The notes: generated from the letters alone by a model not told the origin. A stretch of 64,000 bases of DNA from Neodiprion pinetum (GCF_021155775.2 NC_060238.1:3954001-4018000); one strand, 5' to 3'; shown: positions 25,401 through 37,427, counted from the stretch's first letter. Numbers and translations are program-made.

Positions 25401-26039
25401 TGTGATTGAGAGGGTCAAGTGATTTCTGACAATTATGACGATTGAACAAATTTGTTGCTAGCAATATTGTTCAATGTGACAGAAAAAAATTAAAAGCAAA
25501 AAAATGAACAGCTATCAAGACTACACTGGAGTTATTTGACCGAGTAGTGACAGAGTGAAATTCGATTCATGTTACATTAGTTAATAATATTTGAACTCTG
25601 ATTTTGCTCAGAAGCATTAGCGATACCTTGTAAGTCATGATCATCGTACATATACTGCTTAATGTTGCATGAAATCGAAGGCCGTTGCGAAACAGTTAAC
25701 AGCTGGGTCGAAAAAACTGGACAAAATAATCTACTGCCTTCTAGATTTGTTATAGTGATGGTTCCGTAAACAAACATAGCCGGTTACTTCCCATTAACAT
25801 TCGTTTAATTTTATGACAGAACGATGACATATCGGTTGAGTGATTTGGCGAAGGAATATCGATAAAGCCAATTTGTATCGATTCGTACGCGAAAATGGTT
25901 TTGTAAACAGAAAACAGCGATTAGGTTATGTCCAGAAATAAGATACAAGACGTATCATGTCTTACATTCGTATGTGAATAGATCATCACATGAAAACGTG
26001 GATAATACTAAGTCGAGGCACGCGAAACACAGTCGGATG
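25401..26039. other. non-coding spacer between two tandem arrays
   Basis: AT-rich, with only short frames without motifs. Confidence 0.5.
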
Positions 26040-26550
26040 ATCATAAATCGTAAAAAGGGGAAGAAATAGTTCCTGGACAAAATTATCCACAGCCTTATGG
26101 ATAGCATTTTAACGATCAGCCATGGACTATATTCGACAATCGTAGAGCCGAAACTCACAAGAAAACTGGCAACACGGATAAAAAAATATATAATTCAGCA
26201 ATAAATCGATGTTGATTTAATCATAGAGAATTAATAGTTTCTGAACAAAATTATCCACAGCCTTACGAATAACATTTCAGTGATCAGCCATGGATTATAT
26301 TCGACAATTTGTAGAGTCGAAACTCACAAGAAATCCATATAAAGCTGAATAAAAAATATAAAATTCAGCAGTAAATCGATGGTGATTCAATCATAGAGAA
26401 TAAATAGTTCCTGGACAAAATTATCCACAGCCTTATGAAAAACATTTCAATGATCAGCCATGGATTATATTCGACAATTTGTAGAGTCGAAACTCACAAG
26501 ATATCCGTATAAAATTGAATAAAAAATATAAAATTGAGCATTAAATCGAT
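26040..26550 (+). repeat. tandem repeat, about 169-bp unit, three copies
   Basis: The landmark ACAAAATTATCCACAGCCTT starts at 26077, 26245 and 26415, so the unit is 168-170 bp. Copies two and three also share GATCAGCCATGGATTATATT and TTTGTAGAGTCGAAACTCAC with few differences, while copy one is more diverged. The 170-bp length is within the range of many satellite monomers, but there are only three units. No frame is conserved through all copies. Confidence 0.93.
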
Positions 26551-26559
26551 ACGTGACTT

Positions 26560-26960
26560 ACCAATACGATCGAATTTGACTCTGGATGCAGGTCTTCCGA
26601 GATTTCGGTGCCCCTCGACGTATCGGCGGGATGACGCATTGAGGAAGGCAAAGAGGCCTGCAGGCCGGACACGCGTGTATTTCTGTATTATAATTTTGAG
26701 TATTGGTGGTCGTGGCACGTGCGTGAGGAAATGGGTGCGTGTCAGGAGGTTTGTGTTGGATGCACGAGGGACTCTTACGAGTGGGGACTGCACACATGTC
26801 TTCAGTTTTAGTTTTAGTGTAGCGGCAGTCGCTGCCAGCGCGACCGACAACCCCGTGACAGCGACATTCCTTGACGGTTCTTTAATCGCGGTTTGTCTCT
26901 TACCTAAAAATTCAAGCAAAATTTCAAATAAGATTTCGGTTATCGCCTTAACGGAATAAT
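26560..26960. other. GC-rich, CpG-containing block, open on both strands
   Basis: This block is open for about 140 codons on both strands (26534-26959 plus, 26919-26494 minus), a sign of low stop-codon density from base composition. No signal peptide, domain or clear splice pair was found. It could be a promoter or a 5' untranslated exon for the plus-strand candidate gene at 28680, but that is only positional reasoning. Confidence 0.25.
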
Positions 26961-28679
26961 CAATAAAAGTTGATACGGTTTATCGAAGGATCGGTCGATT
27001 GATTCGCGACTCGAATGTGTCTGAACTTCGGTGATAGAAAAAGTATCCTAAAATGAAATGAGAACAAAAATGAGGATGAGAATTTTAAAAATATTGTAAT
27101 GCGTACACCTTTTTTTGCTCGATACGATTTGGTGATGTGAAATACGAAATAAATATTGGATTAAAAAGTGTAGATACATTATTGTGCTGTCTGTGTTTTC
27201 GGAAAAAGAGAAAAAAAAAAAAAAACCAATCGGTCGATAAACTTTCTACTTATAACTATAAAAAACATGAATAACGAAGGTGACAAATTTTGTTTTTGAT
27301 TCAAGAATCTGTTACCGAAATTTAGTGCGCGATTATACAATATGTGACGTTCAAATTGTATATTTAAAGAGAGAGGGAGAGAGAGAAAGAGAGAGTAAAA
27401 AAAAAAAAAGAACAAGTTGCATCGTCGATTCGAGATGAAATTGATAAAAATTCGTAAGTGAATAAAAGGAAATTTAACAAATTAACCAAACATAATAAAT
27501 TTACAATCGAGGGACGAAGCCGGCTGCCGCCAATTTCGAACACATCGCCATACCGACTGCACGAGGATCTGTCTTAGTTTATAAAACATCCTGCAAGTGT
27601 GCGGTAACGAAAACAAGGAGACGCGTAATAAAAGTTTTTAACAAAAATTGAAAGAAAAAAAAATAAAATAAAATCGAAACGAAAAGAAAAAAAAATTCAG
27701 CCGCAATAAAAAGGGACAAAACAGAGGCGGCACGTTTGTTAATCAAAAGATTTCTTGCTGTACCGCGAAGCCGCCAGTGACGTTGGGTGTTCCGGGGTGT
27801 AATAATGAACATGTGTCGTTCATAGAAAGATAGATAAAGAGAAAGAAGGAGTGAGGGAGGAAGGCTCACGTCGAGCGAGTGAAAAAAAGTGTTCGGTGGT
27901 AGATTCCAAAGCTGAAAAGGGGTTCGAAATAAGAAGAAAAACGAGAGAGACGACTAAAACTCGGCCCGGAATGAGCGAGTCGCTTCGAGTTTTGGTCCCT
28001 GAGCTTTTTGCTGCCAGTTTACAATTCTCGAAGGTCCAGGTGATACACACGCGCAGTTTTAACAACCGGAAATCAGCTGTCAGTCGGGGAGGAAGGAGCA
28101 AGGAGACGCGAGGAAATTGAAACCGAAAAATTTGACGGGATTCGACTGAGAAAAAAAAAAAACGATTGACACGTTTTCGGTTGTGAAACTTGTAGACAAC
28201 CGAAGCAGCTTATCAGAGACACTCCGAAATCGAAATTTATGAAAAACAGTTCGAAATGAAAGCTGAACGATAATGATAACCGAAAGATCAGATTCGCTTT
28301 GGAATAATTCGTAAACGTAAAAAAAAAAAAAACTCGTTTCTTTTTTTCTTCATTCTTATTTTGCTGTCCGGAATTAACGATATTACCAAGTAAACGTTGC
28401 AGTATTCATCAGTATTTTCATTCGCGAAACAGTTTTAAGGATATAATAGTGATAATAATAATTGTATAAATAGTAATTCATGACCAAAAAAACTACTACA
28501 CAGTTCACACGTATAAATAAAAAAATAACTTTCAAATATTTACGTTTACTTATCTGACAGCCCTCGTTAAGGGTCGATAACTTTAACCAATTCCAATTCA
28601 ACCATACCTACCTAATACGATTTAACGATTATAAGCCAGTTGGAACGACTTAAGTGCTTGAATAATACCTGCTGTTAAA
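26961..28679. other. purine-rich upstream region of the candidate gene
   Basis: It contains (GA)n-rich DNA (27364-27395), poly-A tracts and a GC-richer patch at 27850-28120. A TCAGTC initiator-like hexamer lies at 28080-28085, about 600 bp upstream of the ATG at 28680. A short frame at 27851-28120 is charged and repeat-poor with no domain. Whether transcription starts here is not shown by sequence. Confidence 0.3.
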
Positions 28680-29216
28680 ATGTGTGACTGTGCAGTGACG
28701 CTGATATTCGCGATTATCATTCTTAACGGAAACTACCTCGGGGCCGACGACTCCATAGAATTTCAAAATAAATGTAAGTCTTTCTTTTCTTATTTACTCA
28801 AATCATCACTTCGGCAATTCGTAATTTGCAACTGATGAGGATAATCGAAAAAGGCTGTCAATGCCATTTATTTTAATTTTTGTTTTTTTTTTTTTTTTAT
28901 TAAAAAACTTCTTCGAGGCTTACACTCGTAGCCAATTTTCAAAAAATTTTACTTACAGAGTCCTTTTTTTAATTCTCCGACCGTACGACGACGTCGCAGC
29001 GAATGAAAGGCACGATAACGCCATTATTTCACCAATGACGAATTCACTTCCGTTTCAACAATAGGCTCTAGAGTGGGAAGAAGACGCGCGATTTGCATGA
29101 GAAACTGCAAGTGCAAGAATCGTCCAAGCACACACGCCAAAGAGATGCTAATTTCTGCCCACGCTTGCCGTGCGCCGCAGTTATGCGCGTACTGTATTAT
29201 TTTACACCTGCGATGA
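28680..29216 (+). CDS. candidate two-exon gene for a small secreted cysteine-rich protein
   Basis: Exon 1 (28680-28773) begins with an ATG preceded by AAA and by an in-frame stop at 28659-28661. It encodes 31 residues: a short start, a hydrophobic core at about residues 5-15 and a likely signal-peptidase site after Leu-Gly-Ala (residues 20-22). It ends at a consensus donor, GTAAGT (28774-28779), in phase 1, a phase often used just after signal peptides. A pyrimidine-rich acceptor ending ACAATAG (to 29064) then opens a frame-compatible, GC-richer exon 2 (29065-29216) of 49 residues and a TGA. The intron would be 291 bp. The joined product is about 81 residues, with a mature part of about 59 residues and seven cysteines at positions 32, 42, 46, 48, 66, 72 and 75 (C-x9-C-x3-C-x-C-x17-C-x5-C-x2-C). 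This spacing fits no family I recognise. An odd cysteine count suggests a free thiol, a dimer or a wrong exon end. A weak poly-A hexamer, ATTAAA, lies at 29432. The minus strand is also open across exon 2, so the model is unproven. Confidence 0.45.
28774..29064 (+). other. predicted GT-AG intron of the candidate gene
   Basis: The donor GTAAGT matches the animal consensus. The acceptor is CAATAG after a pyrimidine-containing tract (CTTCCGTTTC). The length, 291 bp, is ordinary for an insect intron. It includes a poly-T run near 28879-28897. Confidence 0.45.
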
Positions 29217-29844
29217 TACTTTATTCTTTTACACAAAACGATTAATTATAACAGCTTATTTTCAAACAGCTAGCCTCTCTGCCGCGTGTTTCTAATTTTT
29301 CAAAACTACTAACTTTTGCAAAACATTCGACGTGAAATTGGTCAAGAAATGTTCTGCATGAAAAATACAAGTTTTGAAGATGTTTTGAAAATTTTCAAAC
29401 CGCTTAAACAATGTTTTTGTTAATCCAAAGAATTAAAAGGGCTATAAAATGAAATGTGAAAATAATAGTAATAATAATCGGTCTATCGGGTGTCAGTCTT
29501 GAAATGTTTGGAAAAGAAAATACAGTATTTGAAATTTTTTTTAGAAGATTCCTCTTGAAATCGCTTTCGATATTTATAAATGACTAACTAATAGTAGAGT
29601 GAAAAATCTGAGAAAAATTCAGGTCACTGTTTCAAAGTTGGGACAATTGCAGAAAAAAAAAAAACAAAATTTGACAAAAATCAAAATCGTGAGGGTCGGA
29701 CGATGGTTTTCGGTTTGCATATACATCGACGAAAATCGTATGAAGAGAAGCTATTTTAATCATCGACGATCAGGATACAGTCGAAGCTGCGCCAGCTTGC
29801 CGAATATTGGCAAGTGAGATCGTCTATTACCGTGATTCAAGAGC
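29217..29844. other. AT-rich DNA downstream of the candidate gene
   Basis: It may include the 3' untranslated region of the candidate gene, with ATTAAA at 29432-29437. No canonical AATAAA is present nearby. The frame at 29599-29817 has no recognised motif. Confidence 0.4.
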
Positions 29845-30252
29845 GTATACCGGGACAATCTCTCGAAACTTGAAAATCAACCGCGCATGCACCAAATAAT
29901 TCAATCTCATTGGTCGGCGAAATCTTCCCGCTGCGATATTCTTGTCCGCGATGCAGGCGGGCCAACGTACGAAAAATGTGTACGTTTGAATGTTCAAAGA
30001 GCATAAGCATTGAATTACGACCGTTCTTTGAAGAATCAACTATCCGACCCGACAACAAACGCTTCCCAAACCTTTCCGAGTCACTGTCTCAATTATTTGA
30101 GATTCTAACCTCGAAAATTCGCATCAACTGCATCGCTGGCAGAAACAGTTTGACAACTGAAAACTCGGGATGGCCAGCCTGCGCGAAGAGGCGATAAATC
30201 TCGCGCATGCGCTGTTGATTTTCAAGTTTCAAGAGATTCTCCCGTTGTACAG
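29845..30252. mobile_element. MITE-like element with about 45-bp inverted ends
   Basis: The left end contains TCGAAACTTGAAAATCAAC and GCGCATGC. The right end contains their reverse complements, GTTGATTTTCAAGTTTC and GCATGCGC. The outer parts (CGGGACAATCTC against GAGATTCTCCCG) pair imperfectly. Further inside, GCGATGCAGGCGGGCCAACG pairs with part of the right arm around 30170-30185. The frame at 29910-30197 lies inside and has no transposase motif. Confidence 0.6.
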
Positions 30253-30887
30253 GGTTTGTGATCCGGCTCTCTAAACGTGGTTAAAACTTTCAACACACGC
30301 GGTTGGCAGTGGCTCGACGATTCTAGTCGTGAGGTGTATACCTACACCCGATCCAAACGGTAACTAACCGGGCTGGTAAACACGGATAGTGAATAGTCAT
30401 TGGCTGGTGCAGTTCTCTCTGATTGTGAGAGGCGTAAACCGTAAGTCCGGAATTAACCGTCGGCATAGTTACCGAGTTACTCGATCTAATTGCAAGCGAA
30501 GAGGGATAAGTTAAGTCACGTGACTCGAAAAGTCCAACGCGAATTGCTAACGAGGTTGAAAACAAATTGATGATTGTAATTGTTTGATTAGTGTTTTTTT
30601 TTTCAATTTCGCTACCCAGAAGCTCGTGTGATCATCTCATCGTGCTTTCCGAGAAATTTACGAGGATCTTAACGATCGTGAAGAATTTTTATGTAGGTTG
30701 TTGTTGAGTAAATAAACAATTGTGGAAATAAAGCGTCAAAGTAATTGGGCTAATCTATGATCGCGGTTCTGAGAAACGTGTATACGATTCATTTTTTTTC
30801 TTCCTTCTTATTTCTTACTTCACATGTCGAGGTTAATTCAATTACCCACAAAATTTTATCAAGTTTAATTATCACGAAATACTTCTA
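30253..30887. other. non-coding stretch, no gene seen
   Basis: Moderately GC-rich to 30560, with an 80-codon minus-strand frame (30565-30323) that has no recognised domain, then AT-rich. Confidence 0.4.
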
Positions 30888-31024
30888 ATCTGTATTATAC
30901 ACGTATGTATTGAGTTTTAATTTTCGATTTTTGTAACAACCAAACCTGTTTGGTAACTATTCTTATACTAGCTGTAAGTAGACCTTGCCCGTCTTTAAGC
31001 TAATAAATAAATAAATAAATAAAT
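30888..31024 (+). mobile_element. possible 3' end of a LINE (non-LTR retrotransposon)
   Basis: A short stretch with GTAAGTAGACCTTGCCCGTC ends in CTTTAAGCTAATAAATAAAT and a run of AAAT units to 31024. Many insect non-LTR retrotransposons end in such a short tandem A-rich tail. No reverse transcriptase or endonuclease frame precedes it, so this would be a strongly 5'-truncated copy. A plain (AAAT)n microsatellite is the alternative. Confidence 0.35.
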
Positions 31025-33400
31025 ATGTGTTTGAATGATTTCGATGAGGAATTTCAAGGCTGAATTGGCTCTTGAAATTTAGAGTGCAAAGTTGTTACGA
31101 GAATAAGAAAAAAAAGAACCACAGAAATACGGAGAGAAAAGAATTAATTTCAGAATCTTAAAACTCGTTTCTGAAACTAAAAGATCGTTATCGGTTATCA
31201 GCAAAAATTCTAAGCTGTTCTGTTTTTCGGTATTTCCATTCTGTTTCATCTATAATTCTGGTACCTCTATTTCGGTCATCTATAAGCGATAGATTTCACT
31301 TTTTACGTATGGTTAAAAAGTGAGTTTCGTCATCAATATTGAATACTTTGTGATAAGATAATAATCGGATAAAAATCAAACACAATAAATACGATGAGAG
31401 AATTAAATTTGAATAATAATAATGCGCAACGGATATCATTCAATTGTTTCGATAAAACATTGTTCGACAAACTTTTAGGCAATGGCTTTTTTTGTCATGT
31501 GAAATGAACATGATGATTTTTTTACACGTGAATTTTTAAAGAATTTATTCATTACTTTGAAATTTTCCGTTTCGAAACTTTGAAAAGGCTTTATTTACGA
31601 AACTATTCGTTCAATGCCCCGGAAACTTTCTAATTATAGCGTACAATGTTTCGGCAAAAATGTATCCAAAATTGACGATATTTCTTTCATTTTTCAAAAT
31701 ATTGACGAAATTCTTTACAAATTCATGTAAATTCAGAAAAATGAACGAATTCAATTCACATGACAAAAGAAAACATTCCCTGAAAATTTGTCGACCAATG
31801 TTTTGCTTGAACAATTTATTGACAACCTCTGGTAATTATTATCAATAAAATTATATTTTCTTATCGTCTTTATTCCGGTTGATTTTCTTGCAATTTTCAT
31901 CTCATCGCAAAGTATTTCCTATCGTCGACGAGACTCATTTTTGTTTGAGAACGTATAGCCGATACATCCTTAAGGTCGTTCAATTAATAATATCCCACGA
32001 TCCTAACTGTTCGTGGAACGAGCTTACTCACAAACGTCGGTTTCTTGTTCCGGAAGGAATTAGCGACGGTTTCAGGGCAATGGCCAGGCTACCAACTCGC
32101 GATCGGATCTGTCAGCAGGTAATTATAAGCAGTAGAATTTAATAGCTTTTGCCAAACTTAGAGTGGCGCCTTGCTCGCAGGTATGACGACGTCACTCAAC
32201 GGCGAGGCTTCTAATTTCACTCCTCCCAAAATTGTCCGAGGGCAGTTTATTGTCCCAGCCGAGCTAAGGATCGCATCAAAATGTTGAAAAAACCTACAAC
32301 TCTTCTATTTTTATATCTGTGTATCATCACTCAATGATTTCTTACGTGTTCGTAACATGTTCACCGGAGATTCCGTTTGAAACACATGAAAAATAATCTG
32401 ATTTGATCCAAGACGAATAATGAAATATCGTAAGAATTCATTAATCCTTTCTGTATTTTTTTTTTTTTCAAAAATTCAACCTCACTCACTTGAACAAATA
32501 TCTTTTGTTTTTTCATCGTGCGGTATCTTCATATATTTTTTTCTTAAACATCTGTGTCTCGATAATTACTCAGTCAATTTTAAGCTCAAAATATAGAAAA
32601 TTAAGTGAGTTATGATTTTTGGAGTGGAATGATGCATTTTTCGTTATTTTTTTTTTTTTTTGTTTTTTTTTCATCACACTCAAATTTTCATTTTGTCAAA
32701 TATGACTAATTTACCTTGAAATATCGTAATCGAAGAGTATCCCAGAACTTTTTCAAGTTCTTTGAATCGAGATCTCCGTTTCTACGCAATGATTTTTCTT
32801 TCATTTGGGGTCTCCAACGACCCCGATGTGACATTAGTATTATACACAGTCGGTGTGAAGTGTAAGGCATAAGTCAAACAAGTCAAGTTTACTTTTCCTG
32901 CACCGAATAGAATAAATCAAGTTTTGAGTACTGCGTCGTCACGTTACATCGATTTAAAAAAAATAGCTTCGTCTATTTCGCTATAACCGTAAATTCGTTC
33001 CATAATTTTATAATTTTTATAAGTTGAATAAAAAATTGAATAAAAAATATGAACCTTTGAAAGCTGCAAAAATTGATCATTCCTGTTAAAAATTGACAAT
33101 TTTTCAACTTACGAGCATCGTTAGCGTACGAACGCAGTTTTACCTTAATTTTGCATATGAGGTTAAACGTATAATGACTTCTCGTGGTTCGCACGATTTG
33201 TCATTTCTTATTTGGCCCTCGATTTATCTCGACGAAAAAAAGCTTGGTGAGATTAACTGCCCGGCTAACTTTGGTAGTGAGATTCCCCCTGTCTCACGGT
33301 AAAATATGATTCCTGCTTTGGCGGTAGGGTGATGAAGGAGACAGGGTGAGGGAGGGAGGGAGGGGAAAGTTTTTTTCTCGCTTGGAGCAGCGAGCCTTAT

Positions 33401-33430
33401 TCTTTCTTTCTTTCTTTCTTTCTTTCTTTC
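33401..33430. repeat. (TTTC)n microsatellite
   Basis: About seven TTTC units without interruption. Confidence 0.95.
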
Positions 33431-34687
33431 GCTGCTTTTGCCGGAAGGCGTGCGATGCCCGTCCTGCAACAAGTTAGAGATCCTTCAACCCGCTTTTGAA
33501 GCTTTCTCTTACACTCACGGTGAAGAATATATTCACACGATAATAGGATATCAGAATTACAAATTATACTCCGCCTGAACGAAGCAAAAAAAAAAAAAAA
33601 AGGCTTGATACAAAGGAATAAAAACTAGCGTGGTGGAAACAAAAGGAGAGTTTGCAATTTTTTGCAACCCACAAATTTCCCAAGTTCGGTAACTCGATAT
33701 TTTCTTCTCATCAGCCGTTTGAGAATTGACTTTACGTAAATTTTATTCCAATGATGAGGATTCTTTTTCTATACCGAATCTCCTCATTTTTAATACACAG
33801 TTTTAGAATTAGTTAACGATTCATCTGAATGAAAAAAAAAAAATAAAATAAATAAAATTGTTACGAAATTTAAATTAAACAGAACAGATTTCAAACCAGA
33901 TTTTGTATTGAAAATTACTCTAGAATTGCGAGTATTATCGGCTTTCGGAAAAATTTTTAACTACAATTTCGTAACCTGAATTCGCAAACTATAGAAAAAA
34001 AATATGAAACATTATCGTGAGATAATCGATATTTTGTTAAAATTTTGTTCGAATGAATCAAGACGTCGTTTTAGAATTTAACTTCAATTGAAGTTTTGAA
34101 GCTTTTTGCCAGTCGATAAATTCTGCATAGAAATATCATTCGATATTTGTTAAAGTAGTTTTTCCGACGCTGAAATCTGAGTTAAAAAAAAGACGAAGGG
34201 TTTAAAGTCGCGTTACAAAGTTTAAAAAAGAAAAAAAAAAAAACATTCCTACATCTTGTTTCAAAGCCGGGACATCTGTAATAATGAACGTCGTCTTCAA
34301 GACTAAGCGAGTAAGGTATTCGAGGGTTGAAAGAGACCCGAAAACTAAGGATGAACTAGAATAGACGAAAATTTGGTAGTGCCTTTGGGGTCGGAGAGCC
34401 TTGAAAACGTTGATGCGTCAAATTTAATTGGCTGTTGTATGAACGGGAGCGACGGAAGTCTAACTAAGAATTCCTTAACCTCTTGACGATCGTGATCGAG
34501 GCCGAAATGTGAAGGAAGCGCCGGCACCAGAGAGGCGCCTTCCACGAGGCCCAGCTCTTCGAAGTATTCGTCATAATATTTTTAGAAGCCCCGGTGAAAC
34601 AAATAAGCCGTAGAATCCCGGACTAAGCTTATCCCTTCCAAACCGTAAAACACGGGACAAAGTGTGTGTGAAAGCAGGAACACGGAG

Positions 34688-34714
34688 GGAGAGAGAGAGA
34701 GAGAGAGAGAGAGA
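34688..34714. repeat. (GA)n microsatellite
   Basis: About 13 GA units. Confidence 0.95.
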
Positions 34715-36360
34715 AAAGCGTCGCCAAGAATCTACCGGAATGTCGCGATCTTCGCTGACAACTCACGAGTATTTAAAGCGAGTCAAGTCAGACCTCAGCC
34801 GTGAATATATTACGTAACGTCCAACTCTCGATTCGATTTCCGATTTCCAGATTTGGTCAAATCGATAAAGACCCTCAAGATTTTTGCATCCGCGCTTAAT
34901 TTAAGGATTTGATCAGCGCTCCTGTGCAAATTATGGCTCCGAAGACAAGAAGTTGTTTTTTTTTTTTTTTTTGTATTCATTTGTCCACCCCCTGAAAATT
35001 TTTTCACTTAATTTGAGAGTTTTTATTGCAGTTTTAATACTTTGGATCGTTCGTACACGTTAAACTGTAACTCTGGGGGAAATGTTTCGACGAGCATTAT
35101 TGTTACTCGTTTCATTCTCGAATGTACATTATTGTTTATTCATTTTTGCCGTCAGAAATTCTACATCTAGATGTATGTATTAATATTGTATTATATTAGA
35201 TTTGTAACTTTTTTTTTTGCAAGAATCCCTAATACGAAAAATTTTAATTCGGGATCGAAGAAAATGAAAAAAGAAAGGAAATTGTTTCTATAAAGCAAGT
35301 TAAAGAAACGTTTGTATATTGTTTGAAAAAAGAGGAAAGAAAATTGCGCATTTGGAAAATTTAAAGAGGAAACTTTTACACGAAATTAAAATTATTTCGT
35401 GTATAATGAATTGGATAGATTTCGTCACAAGTTTTATATGAAATTCGTGGTATTTCAAGTGATTATAACTATACTTGAAGACAATTTCACAAAATTCTAT
35501 CATATTTCATAACAATTCGTTGAGATGTATTTCAACTGGATTTCAGAGAACCTCTTTTCTTTTTCACTATATTCGATAAGATTCCGAGCGACAATTTAAT
35601 CATATTTCGATGATATTGATTTTAATTTTCAGCAAACCTTCCGAGATCTTACGGATATTATAGAATTTCAAGATTACGTAAACAGTGAGATGAAAACTGC
35701 TAGATAATTATAGACTGGCATTAAAAAAAGCTGCCAGTTAAAAAAAAAAAAAAAGTTACTCACAGCCTGTTTTAATTTTCCTCTTTAATTATCCTGAAGC
35801 TAAAATAGTAAACAATCCTGACCCATGCAACATGTTATAATTTATTACACCCACGCACGGTGAAAACATGAAATAAAGAAAAAAAAGATTGAACAAAAGT
35901 AATAAAAAATATGAAACCGAACCTACGATTAAACTTCCGTTTCACCTGACACGCGTTGTTGTTTTTCTCATCGTTTACAAAATTATCGTCCGCTAATCTT
36001 GCGCCGCATATTTTATTAGCAAAAGGCGATCAAGAGATAATCCGCATCGAAGCTCGCGTGTAGCTATGCAAAGTATGTCTAAATAACTATACGAATGTGT
36101 ATATACGGGGCATTCCATGCCTAGTTAACAATTAATAACTATAAAATTGTTGACCATCTCGTGAACTTAACATCTCGCCGTGTCAGGACGAAGCGATTAT
36201 TGCAAATTGTCCTGTTTATGATTGGCCGTAGCCGATCGAAACGTTGCAACGTGTAAACGATCAATAAAAAGAGAACGATATTTTACCATGATCAATTTTT
36301 CAACGAATCAATTTTAATATATAACCTCAACGATCAATAATTTAAAAAACCTACAAATAT

Positions 36361-36813
36361 AGGGGAAGGGGGGGCAAAACGGGGTACTTAAGGAGATACT
36401 AAAATTTTGTGAACGTAAGTATGTTAAATTTTCTTTTCTTTTCAGTTGCAAACAACGTAAATAATGTCAATGTTCGATTTCCAGTAAGAAAAAAAAAATT
36501 AATTTTCGCGGGGAAAATGGGGTACCCCTGAAAAAAGTATTGTTTTTTTTTTTTTTTTCAAGTAAATAAAATATGTGTAATAATTACTTTTTAAATCAAC
36601 GTTAGTATTAAAATTTACTCTCAACATCGTTTTAAAAAAAGTTTCTTCTTGTTATTTCCATTTCTTTTATTTGTATTTTTTCGAAAAAAGTATACAAATG
36701 TTTGTTTTTTTAGCTTTTTAGTGTAAAATGATGCTAGATGTCATTTTTGACCATTCACGAAATTTTTGGGGTACCCCATTTTGCCCCCCCCCCCCCCCCA
36801 CCCCCTGCCCCTG
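36361..36813. mobile_element. MITE-like element with G/C-rich inverted ends
   Basis: The left end (AGGGGAAGGGGGGGCAAAAC, then GGGGTAC) mirrors the right end (GGGGTACCCCATTTTGCCCC, then a C run at 36784-36799 and CCCCTGCCCCTG). An internal AAAATGGGGTACCCCTGAA at about 36517-36535 repeats the same core. Between them the DNA is AT-rich with a poly-T tract and no coding frame. The 453-bp length and paired ends fit a non-autonomous DNA transposon. The target duplication was not resolved. Confidence 0.65.
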
Positions 36814-37427
36814 CATACCTATATACATGCACACAACTGTAAATTAAGGTACAAATTTCCTGCGGTTTTCACCGGACTAGATTGAACTTTTTTCACCCAT
36901 GTTTACAGCGAAGCCTTTCAAGGGGTGGAATTGGGGGGTGAGGTGGTGGGAGGACAACCCTGGGGGGATATCGGCGCGCATCGAACACGAGGAAAAGAGA
37001 CGCGACACGACGCAGATGATGCAGAAGCGGGGTTGGTCCGGGTCCCTGCAGAGCGGACGGGCAAATCATGCCGCGGATAGAAATTCACGTATCTGCATCA
37101 CAATTCCACAATCAGCATTACGCCCCTCGCCCTCCACCCTCAACCATCCCTCAATTCCACCACGTCACGCATTCGTTTCCTCTGCCCACCGGCTATGAAC
37201 GATGCGACGCGTCCTCGACACGTAGTGATAATTGTGGCTTTCCGGAGAGCCGTGATCGCTGCAACACGCTGCTCCTGCGGTCAACCCCCGTCCCTTAAAC
37301 ACCCCTTGTGATCTCCGTGCACCCTGGACACCCCGCGTCATTCACATGCGAGGCGATACCGAAATCGAAATTTTAACATTCTCTGTGAAAGCTGGCCGAA
37401 GAACTTGGAAAATGTACCGCGTGATAA
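36814..37427. other. GC-rich block, unrecognised
   Basis: At 36890-37330 base composition shifts to GC-rich, with a plus-strand frame of 99 codons (36899-37198) beginning MFTAKPFKGWNWGVRWWE. No domain, splice pair or poly-A site supports it. It is either a chance frame in a GC-rich block or an unrecognised exon. Confidence 0.25.

Larger units (their letters stand above)
31025..36360. other. long AT-rich stretch, no gene seen
   Basis: No convincing coding exon was found in this 5.3 kb. It contains the microsatellites listed separately and poly-A/T tracts near 32460, 32650, 33586-33601, 34228-34243, 34957-34972 and 35740-35754. A GC-richer patch lies at 33200-33480. The frame at 31879-32142 ends close to a donor-like CAGGTAATT (32115) but shows no domain. 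Confidence 0.5.

Noticed and set aside
26071..26440. TTATCCACAG words resembling bacterial DnaA boxes
   Set aside because: They occur once per unit of a eukaryotic tandem repeat; there is no bacterial context, so the match is coincidental.
31879..32142. 87-codon frame ending near a CAGGTAATT donor-like site
   Set aside because: No start context, domain or partner exon; one donor-like hexamer is expected by chance.
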